Assembly (NCBI RefSeq): GCF_024281235.1
Contig: NZ_JAHWXY010000001.1
Span: 1,240,001-1,304,000, forward strand
DNA from: Shinella daejeonensis
GTDB lineage: Bacteria; Pseudomonadota; Alphaproteobacteria; Rhizobiales; Rhizobiaceae
Direction of reading: 5' to 3'
DNA: 64,000 nt
The number at the start of each line of letters is the position of its first letter. Position 1 is the stretch's first letter. Below the pieces are notes generated by a model, which saw nothing but the letters and a program-made list of their open reading frames with translations, ran no database searches and was not told the DNA's origin. The position numbers were made by a program, and so were the translations under genes. Below, in pieces: positions 56,371-64,000 of this stretch.

Positions 56371-57276
56371 GTGGCTTCCAGATTGAGCTTTTTTCACTCC
56401 ATGGTTTGGCATGCCGAGGGCATTCAGGTCGTAGCGCCGGTAAAATGGCGCGTGCTTGACGGCCTGGTGGGCGTGTTCTGGCAGGCCGAAAGCCAGGCCG
56501 GCGCCAGCGGCTATTTCTTGTCCCATGATCCGCGGATCATGGTCTTTTTTCAGGACGTGTCCTCGAATATCAGCATCTCCAATCGGGGAGAAGCCACCGG
56601 TGCCGGCAGCCGTCCGATGACACGCGCAATCTATATACCGGCCGGTGTGCCGCTGTGGACCCGCACGATAGCGCAGCATCGCTTTTCCCATCTCAATCTG
56701 CATATGCACAAGGACCGGATGCTGCGGCTCCTTTCCCCGGCGATCGGCCGGTCGAGCGCCGTGGCGACACTGAAGCGGCCGGTGGAAATACAGGACACCG
56801 CCGCCGTCGAATCGCTGGCCCGCCTGATGGTCGACGAGGTCGTGAGCCCGTCGAAACATGCGGTTTTCGCAGAGAATATCGCCGGCAGCATCATAACGGG
56901 TCTTCTCGATATTTCCGAGAGCGCCGAGGTCCCTGCCTATGGCCGGCTCACCCAGGCGCAGATGAACAAACTGGTCGCCCGCCTCAACGCATCGGGCAAC
57001 GGCCGGATAACCGTCGCCGAAATGGCCGCGACGGTCGGTCTCTCCGAAAGCTGGTTCGCCACGGTCTTCCGGCAGACGACAGGCAAGACACCGCTTCAGT
57101 GGCTGCTTGGACGGAGGATCGAACTGGCGCAGAACCTGATGATCGAGGGGGATATGAGCCTTGTCGAGATCGCCGCGCAACTGGGATTTTCCGACCAGGC
57201 GCATCTGACGAAGGTGTTCCGTCAGATCATCGGCGAAACGCCCGCCGCCTGGCGGCGGATGCAAACGCTTTCCTGA
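56371..57276 (+). CDS. AraC-family transcriptional regulator
   Basis: 301-residue regulator with an unassigned N-terminal ligand or sensing domain and a C-terminal double helix-turn-helix (about 195-295: ITVAEMAATVGLSESWFATVFRQTTGKTPLQWLLGRRIELAQNLMIEGDMSLVEIAAQLGFSDQAHLTKVFRQIIGETPAAWRR). The start codon is GTG 56371 after AGGA; ATG 56401 is an alternative. It is convergent with the siderophore receptor gene and probably activates that locus, as PchR/RhrA-type regulators do. Confidence 0.88.
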   Translation: MASRLSFFHSMVWHAEGIQVVAPVKWRVLDGLVGVFWQAESQAGASGYFLSHDPRIMVFFQDVSSNISISNRGEATGAGSRPMTRAIYIPAGVPLWTRTIAQHRFSHLNLHMHKDRMLRLLSPAIGRSSAVATLKRPVEIQDTAAVESLARLMVDEVVSPSKHAVFAENIAGSIITGLLDISESAEVPAYGRLTQAQMNKLVARLNASGNGRITVAEMAATVGLSESWFATVFRQTTGKTPLQWLLGRRIELAQNLMIEGDMSLVEIAAQLGFSDQAHLTKVFRQIIGETPAAWRRMQTLS

Positions 57277-57292
57277 GACGATTGCCGGACGC

Positions 57293-57321
57293 TCCCTGCC
57301 CGCGACCGGCGCGGGCAGGGA
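57293..57321. terminator. Strong bidirectional hairpin between convergent genes
   Basis: TCCCTGCCCGCG (57293-57304) and CGCGGGCAGGGA (57310-57321) make a perfect 12-base-pair stem with a five-base loop, between the AraC stop and the receptor stop. It should end transcription from both sides even without a T run. Confidence 0.7.
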
Positions 57322-57329
57322 ATTCGGCA

Positions 57330-59462
57330 TCACCAGGTCTGGCGCAGGCTCGCGAAGATCGCGCGCCCCGGATTGTAGTAATAGGCGCCGCCGTCGTCAT
57401 TGGCGATGTGCTTCTCGTTGAAGAGGTTGCTGACGTTCACCTGGAAGGTCGTATTCTCCTGGATCTTGTAGGTGAAGGCGGCATCGAAGACGATGGCCGG
57501 ATCCGACTTGCGGGTATTGGCGTTGTCGAAATAATACGAACCCGTATAGCGGGCGCCGAGCCCGAAGGTCATGTCGCCGCGCTTGCCTTCGCCTTCCAGC
57601 GTATAGGTTCCCCACAGCGCCGCCATATGCTCGGGCACCTGCGCAAAGCTGTTGCCGTCGAACGCGCCGCCTTTCTCGACGATCTTGGAATCGATGTAGG
57701 AATAGGCGCCGATCAGGTTGATATTGTTCGGCAGTTCGACCTTAGCTTCCAGATCGAGGCCGCGATGGCGGATCTTGTCCACCGTCGCAGGCAGATAAAC
57801 CGGGGCCTCATAGGTCGTGATGTTCTCCATCGTCAGATCGTAGACCGACGCGGTGAACAGGGCGGGGAATGCATCCGGCCGATACTTGATCCCGATTTCA
57901 TATTGTTCGCCCTTCGTGGGCTCGGTTCCGGTGCCCGGCGGCGCGACGGATTCGGCATAGCTCGTATAGACCGCAAGCTCCTCGGTGATCTTGTAGGACA
58001 GGCCGAAACGTTTCGTCATTTCGCTGTAGTCGCCAGAAGCCGTCGAGCCTGCAAGCCGGTTCGTTTCACGCAGATCGAGCCAGTCGTTGCGCAGGCCGAC
58101 GCTCGCCGTCAGCGTGTCGAAGAAGGTCAGATCCTGTTGCAGATAGATCGCCTTGGTCTTCTGGTCGTTCTCCACGCTGCTATAAGGCGAAAGCGCTGCG
58201 GGCCTTCCCCAATAGACCGGGTTGCGGAAGTCGATGGCGGGAGCCGCGACGTAATAGCTGTCGCTTTCCGAGTTGAACCGGTTGTATTCGGCACCGAAAA
58301 GTGTGCGGCTTTCCACATTGTCGAAATGCGTCTCGTAAAGCAGATGCGCATCGACGATGAATTGCTCGCTGGACTTGTCATTGCCGAAATAGGAGCGGTC
58401 GACCCTCGTGTCGGCGGGATCGTCGGCGCCCAGCGCATCCCAGATATAGGCGTAACCGAAACCGCTGCCGGACTTGCTGTGTCGGGCGCTGGAGTTGAAT
58501 GTCAGGCCGTTGCCGAAATCGTGGTCGAACAGGACGCTATAGGTGTTCCTGTTCGTCGTGTCGTAGTTGAAGTCCGGCTCGCCGAAGAAGCGGTCGCGGT
58601 CGAAATCCGTGCCCCTCGGATGACCGCCGCTGCTCGGCGTTCCGTCCCTGCCCAGGTGATCGAAGACGAACGACAGGCTGGTCGCGTCGGTGGGACGCCA
58701 GGTCAGCCCGCCCATGATGAAATTCTCGTCGTCCCGGGAATAGTCGTATTCGGCGTCCGACCGCTGGAACTTGCCGGTCAGGCGATAGGAAAGCGTGCCG
58801 TCCTCCGTCAGGCTGTCGCCGAAATCGAAACCCGTTTCCTTATGCGCGAAGGAACCGCCCGTGGCATAGACCTCGCCGAAACGCTCGCTCTTCGGCAGCT
58901 TTGTCACATAGTTCACGGAGCCGCCGGGATCGGAGACCCCGAAGCCCGTGGAATTGGCGCCCTTGAGCACTTCGATGCGTTCGAAGGCATAGGGCTCCTC
59001 CCGGACCCCGCTCCAGGTCCTGCCGACGACCAGCCCGTCGCGGTAGGTGAAGGGGGTGAAGCCGCGAATCTTGAAATAATCGTATCGGTCATCCGAACCA
59101 TAATAATCCGTGACGACACCCGCCGTATATTGCACGACCTGCTCGATGCTCTCCGCGCCGCGCTCCTGAATTTCCCGGGAGGTGATGACGGAGATGGAAG
59201 CGGGCGCTGCGAGGATATCCGCGGGCATCTTGCCGGCCGCCGTCGTCGTGGTCGCAACGATCGTCTTCGAATCATCATCGCCGTTGCCGCCGGCGCCCTG
59301 ACCGTCGACGGTGATGGCTTCGAGAACGGTCGGGGTCGTGGCCTCTTGCGCCCGTAAAGACACAGGCGCGAAGGCGACGAGCGCGGTGCATCCCAGAAGC
59401 GCCGCATTCCGGTAGCGGATCAGGGGCGAAGCGGCTTTTCTGCCTGCTGTTACGATATCCAT
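57330..59462 (-). CDS. TonB-dependent siderophore receptor
   Basis: 710-residue outer-membrane receptor. A signal peptide ends near SLRAQ; the plug contains PTVLEAITVDG, PASISVITSREIQERGAESIEQVVQYTAGV, IRGF and the ERIEVLKGANSTGFGVSDPGGSVNYVTK region; the beta-barrel ends with FASLRQTW, an aromatic last residue as usual. ATG 59462 is chosen as it opens the signal peptide. It is divergent from the ABC transporter genes, so it takes up a ferric siderophore handed to that system. Xenosiderophore identity is unknown. Confidence 0.93.
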   Translation of the reverse strand: MDIVTAGRKAASPLIRYRNAALLGCTALVAFAPVSLRAQEATTPTVLEAITVDGQGAGGNGDDDSKTIVATTTTAAGKMPADILAAPASISVITSREIQERGAESIEQVVQYTAGVVTDYYGSDDRYDYFKIRGFTPFTYRDGLVVGRTWSGVREEPYAFERIEVLKGANSTGFGVSDPGGSVNYVTKLPKSERFGEVYATGGSFAHKETGFDFGDSLTEDGTLSYRLTGKFQRSDAEYDYSRDDENFIMGGLTWRPTDATSLSFVFDHLGRDGTPSSGGHPRGTDFDRDRFFGEPDFNYDTTNRNTYSVLFDHDFGNGLTFNSSARHSKSGSGFGYAYIWDALGADDPADTRVDRSYFGNDKSSEQFIVDAHLLYETHFDNVESRTLFGAEYNRFNSESDSYYVAAPAIDFRNPVYWGRPAALSPYSSVENDQKTKAIYLQQDLTFFDTLTASVGLRNDWLDLRETNRLAGSTASGDYSEMTKRFGLSYKITEELAVYTSYAESVAPPGTGTEPTKGEQYEIGIKYRPDAFPALFTASVYDLTMENITTYEAPVYLPATVDKIRHRGLDLEAKVELPNNINLIGAYSYIDSKIVEKGGAFDGNSFAQVPEHMAALWGTYTLEGEGKRGDMTFGLGARYTGSYYFDNANTRKSDPAIVFDAAFTYKIQENTTFQVNVSNLFNEKHIANDDGGAYYYNPGRAIFASLRQTW

Positions 59463-59792
59463 TTGAAGTTCCAGATGTTGACGTTTCAATCGATGGCAAT
59501 CGGCCGGGCGCATCGGCCCGGCTCAAAAAGGCTTGCGGCGATAACGTTTGCGGCAGCGTCCTGACGCCCGGCCCGCCGAAGATCCCCCTCGGGCAGGCCA
59601 GAGACAATCCGATATCCCCTTGCGGCCTTTTAACTTGAGTACGATCCTCCGGTATTGTAGTTTTTCCGGCTTTTGTAGGAAACCCCGGAAACTTCATCCC
59701 TCCGGCGGATGGCGCCGGCCACGGGGCTTGACCTTGCCGGATGAACCTGAAACTGGAACTCAACTTAAAAACCCTTACGGAAGGCTTGGCAG
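59463..59792. promoter_or_regulatory. Divergent promoter region with mirrored 13-base motif
   Basis: 330 bases between receptor and transporter. TTTTAACTTGAGT (59628-59640) and ACTCAACTTAAAA (59758-59770) are inverted copies with one mismatch, 117 bases apart, the second lying 22 bases before the transporter ATG. Such a pair suggests an operator for each direction, perhaps for the AraC protein or an iron regulator. No clear Fur, Irr or RirA consensus was recognised. Confidence 0.5.
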
Positions 59793-60791
59793 ATGTTGCG
59801 CTTCCTCCGCCTTTTCCCCTCGGTCGCCGCGACCATCCTGATACTGACCGCCACCGGCGGCGCCCATGCCGGCGAAGGCGTCTCCTATCCGATCAGCATC
59901 CCCCACGCCTTCGGTACGACCGTCATCGAGCGCAAGCCCGAACGGGTGGCGACCGTCGCCTGGGCGAACCATGAGGTCCCGCTGGCGCTTGGCATCGTGC
60001 CGGTGGGCTTTGCCGCGGCCAATTTCGGCGACGACGACGCGGACGGCCTCCTGCCGTGGGTGGCCGAGAGGCTCGCGGAACTCGGAGCCGGCACGCCGGT
60101 TCTCTTCGACGAGGGCGACGGCATCGATTTCGAGGCGGTCGCCGCCACCGAACCGGATGTGATTCTGGCGGCCTATTCCGGCCTCAGCCAGTCCGATTAC
60201 GATACATTGAGCCAGATCGCTCCGGTCGTCGCCTATTCGGAAGCCGCCTGGGCCACCGACTGGCGCGAGATGATCCGCCTGAACAGCAGTGGCCTCGGCA
60301 TGGCCGCCGAAGGCGAAGCCCTGATCCGGGACATCGAGGCCGATATTGCGAAAGCGGTCGCCGGCCATCCCGGGCTGCAAGGCAAGACGGCGATGTTCAT
60401 CACGCATCTCGACGCGACCGACCTGAGCATCGTCAATTTCTATACCGCCAACGACACGCGGGTGAAGTTCTTCACCGATCTGGGGCTGGCGATGCCGAGG
60501 AGCGTCAGGGAAGCGACGGCGCCGGGCAAATATTCCGGCTCCATCAGCGCTGAAAAAATCGACGCCTTCGACGATGTCGACATCGTCGTGACCTATGGCG
60601 GCCAGATCCTGATCGATGCGATGGAGGCCAGTCCGCTGATGTCCCGGATGCCGGCGGTCCGTCACGATTCCGTCGTCGTGCTCGGGGCCAATCCGGTCGG
60701 CACGGCGGCAAATCCGACGCCGCTCTCCATATCCTGGGTGCTTGAGGACTACGTCGCCCTGCTCGCGAAGGCCGCCGGAAAATCCGAATGA
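59793..60791 (+). CDS. Iron-siderophore ABC transporter substrate-binding protein
   Basis: 332-residue periplasmic binding protein of the FecB/FhuD class. A signal peptide ends near GGAHA; the mature part has ERKPERVATVAWANHEVPLALGIVPVG and EPDVILAAYSGLSQSDYDTLSQIAPVVAY, both family marks. It receives the ferric siderophore and passes it to the two FecCD permeases downstream. Its stop overlaps the next start. Confidence 0.92.
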   Translation: MLRFLRLFPSVAATILILTATGGAHAGEGVSYPISIPHAFGTTVIERKPERVATVAWANHEVPLALGIVPVGFAAANFGDDDADGLLPWVAERLAELGAGTPVLFDEGDGIDFEAVAATEPDVILAAYSGLSQSDYDTLSQIAPVVAYSEAAWATDWREMIRLNSSGLGMAAEGEALIRDIEADIAKAVAGHPGLQGKTAMFITHLDATDLSIVNFYTANDTRVKFFTDLGLAMPRSVREATAPGKYSGSISAEKIDAFDDVDIVVTYGGQILIDAMEASPLMSRMPAVRHDSVVVLGANPVGTAANPTPLSISWVLEDYVALLAKAAGKSE

Positions 60792-61825
60792 CGGGCGACG
60801 GCATGGCGACATCTCCCGGCATGGCGGTTGCCGCGCGCCCGGCGCGGACCCTCTGGCTGGGCGTGCTTTTCGCCGCGCTCGCCATGCTTTGCGCGGCATC
60901 GGTCGCCATCGGCACGCGCGACGTCGCCCTTGCCGATATCCTGGCGGCGCTCAACGGCCACAGGGACAGCATCGGTCAGGCGGCGGTAACCGCACGCATT
61001 CCGCGCACCGTCCTTGCGATGCTGGCCGGCGCGGCGCTCGGGCTTGCCGGAGCGACCTTGCAAGGGGTGACCCGCAATCCGCTGGCCGACCCGGGACTTC
61101 TCGGCATCAACATGGGCGCGATGCTCGCGGTGGTGATCGGCGTGGCCTGGTTCAACATGGCCTCCCCCTACGCCTATATATGGACGGCCATCTTCGGCGC
61201 GGGCGCGGCGGCGGTCTTCGTCTATTCCATCAGCTCGCGAGGACGCGGGAAACCGACGCCCCTGAAGCTGGCGCTCGCCGGCGCCGCCACCTCCGTCGCC
61301 TTCGCTTCGCTCGTCATCGCCATCGTCCTTCCGCGAAACGACATCGCCGGCGGGATCAGAGCCTGGCAGATCGGCACGGTGGGGGGAGCCACCTTCGACC
61401 GCATCGTGCATGTCCTGCCGTTTCTGGCCGTGGGGCTGGTCATCAGCCTGCTGTCGGCCCGCAAGCTCAATTCGCTGGCCCTCGGCGACGAACTGGCCGC
61501 CGGTCTTGGTGAACACGTGGCAATGGCGCGCGCCACGACGGCCCTCGGATCGGTCATCCTGTGCGGCGCGACCACCGCCGTCTGCGGACCGATCGGCTTT
61601 CTCGGGCTGGGCGTGCCGCATCTGTGCCGTCTCCTGGTCGGCGTCGATCATCGCTGGCTGCTGCCCGTTTCGGCGCTGACCGGCGCCTGCCTGCTGATCG
61701 CCGCCGATATCGTCGGCCGCATCATCGCCCGTCCCGCCGAACTCGGCGTGGGGGTCATCACGGCATTCGTCGGCGCGCCGGTGTTCATCTGGATCGTCAG
61801 ACGGCAGAGGATCCGCGAACTGTGA
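60788..61825 (+). CDS. FecCD-family iron-siderophore permease
   Basis: 345-residue membrane permease with about nine helices. It contains RIPRTVLAMLAGAALGLAGATLQGVTRNPLADPGLLGI and the C-terminal CGPIGFLGLGVPHLCRLLVG, the FecCD hallmarks. ATG overlaps the preceding stop, and the stop overlaps the next gene's GTG. It forms the channel with the second permease. Confidence 0.92.
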   Translation: MTGDGMATSPGMAVAARPARTLWLGVLFAALAMLCAASVAIGTRDVALADILAALNGHRDSIGQAAVTARIPRTVLAMLAGAALGLAGATLQGVTRNPLADPGLLGINMGAMLAVVIGVAWFNMASPYAYIWTAIFGAGAAAVFVYSISSRGRGKPTPLKLALAGAATSVAFASLVIAIVLPRNDIAGGIRAWQIGTVGGATFDRIVHVLPFLAVGLVISLLSARKLNSLALGDELAAGLGEHVAMARATTALGSVILCGATTAVCGPIGFLGLGVPHLCRLLVGVDHRWLLPVSALTGACLLIAADIVGRIIARPAELGVGVITAFVGAPVFIWIVRRQRIREL

Positions 61826-62862
61826 CGACGCTTTCCCCCATCCTCGCGGTCATCGCCGGCAACCGGACCCGTCGCGCACGCCGGCATGGCCTCGTCATCG
61901 CACTCCTTCTGTGCCTGCTCGTCGGCATGTTCGCCCTGACGCTCGTGCTGGGACAGACCTTCACGCCCCCGGGCGATATCGTGCGCACGATCATGGGAGA
62001 CGACGTTCGGGGCGTTGCCTTCACCGTCGGGCAGTTGCGGCTGCCGCGCGCCGTCCTCGCCGTGCTTGCCGGCTTGAGCTTCGGTCTCGGCGGGGTCGCG
62101 TTCCAGATCATGCTGCGCAATCCGCTGGCAAGCCCCGACATCATCGGCATCAGCATCGGAGCGAGCGCCGCAGCGGTCTTCGCCATCGTCGTCCTGTCCC
62201 TGAAAGGGGCGATCGTGTCGGTCTTCGCGGTCGTCGCCGGACTGGGCGTCGCCCTCCTCGTCTACATGCTCTCGTTTCGCAACGGCGTCGCCGGCATGCG
62301 GCTGATCCTCATCGGCATCGGCGTTTCGGCCATGCTGGAAAGCTTCATCGTCTACAGCCTGTCGCGCGCGCCCTCCTGGACCTTGCAGGAAGCCATGCGC
62401 TGGCTGACCGGCAGCATCAATGGCGCCCAGCTCGGGCCGTCGATACCGCTTCTCCTGTCGCTTGTCGTCTTCGGCGGGCTGATGCTGAGCCGCAGCCGCG
62501 ACCTCGAAGCGTTGCGTCTCGGCGACGACACCGCAGCCGCGCTGGGCGTCCGGGTCGGCAGGACGCGGGTTCTGATCATCATCGCGGCCGTCGGCATGAT
62601 CGCCAGCGCGACGGCGATTTCCGGCCCGATCGCCTTCGTCGCCTTCCTGTCCGGCCCGATCGCCGCACGCATCGTCGGCAACAGCGGCTCGCTGCTGATC
62701 CCCGCAGCGCTGGTCGGCGCCGCGCTGGTGCTGGTCGGCGATTATTTCGGACAGTTCCTGCTGCCGAGTCGCTATCCCGTCGGGGTTGTGACAGGCGTTC
62801 TCGGCGCGCCCTACCTCATTTTCCTGATCATGCGCGCCGAGCGCTCCGGAGGCTCGCTATGA
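61822..62862 (+). CDS. FecCD-family iron-siderophore permease (GTG start)
   Basis: 346-residue permease paralogous to its neighbour: RLPRAVLAVLAGLSFGLGGVAFQIMLRNPLASPDIIGI, ISGPIAFVAFLSGPIAARIVG. GTG 61822 overlaps the upstream stop as GTGA and is the only start that fits; a longer frame runs through the previous gene. The stop overlaps the ATPase start (ATGA). Confidence 0.91.
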   Translation: MTTLSPILAVIAGNRTRRARRHGLVIALLLCLLVGMFALTLVLGQTFTPPGDIVRTIMGDDVRGVAFTVGQLRLPRAVLAVLAGLSFGLGGVAFQIMLRNPLASPDIIGISIGASAAAVFAIVVLSLKGAIVSVFAVVAGLGVALLVYMLSFRNGVAGMRLILIGIGVSAMLESFIVYSLSRAPSWTLQEAMRWLTGSINGAQLGPSIPLLLSLVVFGGLMLSRSRDLEALRLGDDTAAALGVRVGRTRVLIIIAAVGMIASATAISGPIAFVAFLSGPIAARIVGNSGSLLIPAALVGAALVLVGDYFGQFLLPSRYPVGVVTGVLGAPYLIFLIMRAERSGGSL

Positions 62863-63704
62863 CCGCCCACCGCCTCACCGCCAGCGGACTTACGGCCGGC
62901 TACGGCGAGACCGCGATCCTGAAGGGGCTCGATTTCCCGGTCCCGCCGGGCGGGGTGACGGCCATCGTCGGCGCCAATGCCTGCGGCAAGTCCACGCTGC
63001 TGCGGGCCATGTCGCGGCTGCTTGCGCCGAAACAGGGCCATGTGCTGCTGGACGGGAAATCGATCCACCGGATCCCCACCCGGCAACTGGCGCGGACCCT
63101 CGGCCTTCTCCCGCAGTCGCCCATCGCGCCCGACGGCATCGCCGTCGCGGATCTCGTCAGTCGCGGACGCCATCCGCATCAAGGCATGTTTTCGCGCTGG
63201 ACACGGCAGGACGACGAAGCCGTCGCCAGCGCGCTCGAAGCGACCCATACGGCGGATCTGGCGGAGCGTCCCATCGACGAACTTTCCGGCGGGCAGCGCC
63301 AGAGGGTCTGGATCGCCATGGCGCTCGCCCAGCAGACCGATATCTTGCTTCTCGACGAGCCCACGACCTTCCTCGACATCAGCCATCAGGTCGAAGTGCT
63401 GGATCTTCTGACGGATCTCAATCGGACGCGGAAAACGACCATCGTCATGGTCCTGCACGACCTCAATCTGGCTGCGCGCTACGCCGATCATCTCGCCGCG
63501 ATGGCGAACGGCCGCGTGCACGTTTCGGGTACGCCGGAAGACGTGCTGACGGAAGAGAACATCCGCGACGTCTTCGGCCTTGAAAGCCGCATCATAACCG
63601 ACCCGACCTCCGGCCGCCCCATCATGCTGCCGATCGGCCGGCACCGCATGGCGGCGGATGCCGGTCCTTCCATCAAGGCTTTCCCGAAGGAGAACCGCTC
63701 GTGA
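62859..63704 (+). CDS. Iron-siderophore ABC transporter ATP-binding protein
   Basis: 281-residue ATPase of the FepC/FecE class: GANACGKST (Walker A with Cys in place of Gly/Ser), LSGGQRQRVWIAMALAQ, LLDEPTTFLDISHQ and LHDLNLAARYADH. Starts in an ATGA overlap. It powers the two FecCD permeases; the last 30 residues are variable. Confidence 0.93.
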   Translation: MTAHRLTASGLTAGYGETAILKGLDFPVPPGGVTAIVGANACGKSTLLRAMSRLLAPKQGHVLLDGKSIHRIPTRQLARTLGLLPQSPIAPDGIAVADLVSRGRHPHQGMFSRWTRQDDEAVASALEATHTADLAERPIDELSGGQRQRVWIAMALAQQTDILLLDEPTTFLDISHQVEVLDLLTDLNRTRKTTIVMVLHDLNLAARYADHLAAMANGRVHVSGTPEDVLTEENIRDVFGLESRIITDPTSGRPIMLPIGRHRMAADAGPSIKAFPKENRS

Positions 63705-64000
63705 CCGCAACCCGTGAATTCAAGCTTTCCGGCACCGCCCTGCCGATGGATGTCAACGGCATGCTCAACGAGATCTGCGAGCATTTCGTCGAACATGCCG
63801 AAGTCGACCGCAGCGGGGACCGGATGATCCTGAGGAGCGATATCGGCACCGCCGGCATTCATGCGGAAGCCGACAGGCTACGGATCGAATTGAGCTGCCC
63901 GAGCCGCGAAGCGCTGCAACTGACGCGGACCATGCTGGCCGAACACCTGTTCTATTTCGCCGGCGAGGAACCGTTCGAACTGACCTGGACCGACCCTCCG
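63701..64000 (+). CDS. DUF2218-family protein (partial, 3' end outside window)
   Basis: The first 100 codons are open to the window edge. The start GTG 63701 overlaps the ATPase stop (GTGA) and is preceded by GAAGGAG. The segment NEICEHFVEHAEVDRSGDRMILRSDIGTAGIHAEADRLRIELSC matches DUF2218, a small family of unknown role that often accompanies siderophore uptake genes, perhaps for iron release or siderophore handling. Confidence 0.8.
   Translation, partial: MTATREFKLSGTALPMDVNGMLNEICEHFVEHAEVDRSGDRMILRSDIGTAGIHAEADRLRIELSCPSREALQLTRTMLAEHLFYFAGEEPFELTWTDPP

Noticed and set aside
56336-56386. A 16-codon open frame just upstream of the AraC gene that could be a leader peptide
   Set aside because: No ribosome site or attenuator hairpin accompanies it and it overlaps the AraC start.

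Overview
The window is GC-rich, densely packed DNA from an alphaproteobacterium, most likely a member of the Rhizobiaceae (Shinella/Ensifer/Rhizobium type). Reasons: codon use is strongly GC-biased, the uptake genes are mostly ABC transporters next to catabolic enzymes, the ectoine operon has the rhizobial ehuABCD-eutABCDE layout, and two intergenic palindromes resemble rhizobial mosaic repeats. No rRNA, tRNA, phage or transposase gene is visible. The content is accessory catabolism and transport, as is common on a chromid or megaplasmid, but the replicon cannot be decided from the sequence.

Layout. (1) 1-6146: an AI-2 (LsrACDB) uptake operon followed by a class II aldolase, with a possible divergent gene at the left edge. 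(2) 6269-16071: a ten-gene leftward operon (DUF1185 protein, alpha/beta hydrolase, flavin reductase with Nudix-like tail, luciferase-like monooxygenase, aldehyde dehydrogenase, NIPSNAP protein, PotABCD-type transporter) facing a divergent FCD-type GntR regulator across a palindromic operator. Its substrate is unknown. (3) 16095-21758: a surface-glycan patch with a GT2 glycosyltransferase, an AT-rich KpsS-like/methyltransferase fusion and UDP-galactopyranose mutase. (4) 21808-31042: a leftward operon with a polar amino-acid-type ABC transporter, an HD-domain protein, a 2-hydroxyacid dehydrogenase and idonate/gluconate enzymes (IdnD, IdnO, gluconokinase), with a divergent LysR. (5) 31113-41169: a nine-gene leftward operon in which two DUF4392 (D-glutamate-cyclase-like) paralogues flank a SelA-like PLP enzyme, together with an aldehyde dehydrogenase, a beta-hydroxyacid dehydrogenase and another amino-acid-type ABC transporter; a LysR gene is divergent. 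(6) 41203-54450: a complete ectoine/hydroxyectoine uptake and catabolism cluster (ehuABCD, eutABC, doeAB, enuR, asnC/doeX, doeC, doeD). (7) 54552-56087: a SulP anion transporter. (8) 56371-64000: a siderophore-iron uptake locus with an AraC regulator, a TonB-dependent receptor, a FecBCDE-type ABC transporter and the start of a DUF2218 gene.

The regions are self-contained uptake-plus-catabolism modules, most with their own regulator facing the operon. Several have a strong GC-rich hairpin between the binding-protein gene and the next transporter gene, which probably sets a higher level for the binding protein. The best candidates for undescribed biology are region 5 (DUF4392-PLP-DUF4392), region 2 (oxidative operon with a flavin-reductase/Nudix fusion) and the glycan fusion protein of region 3.
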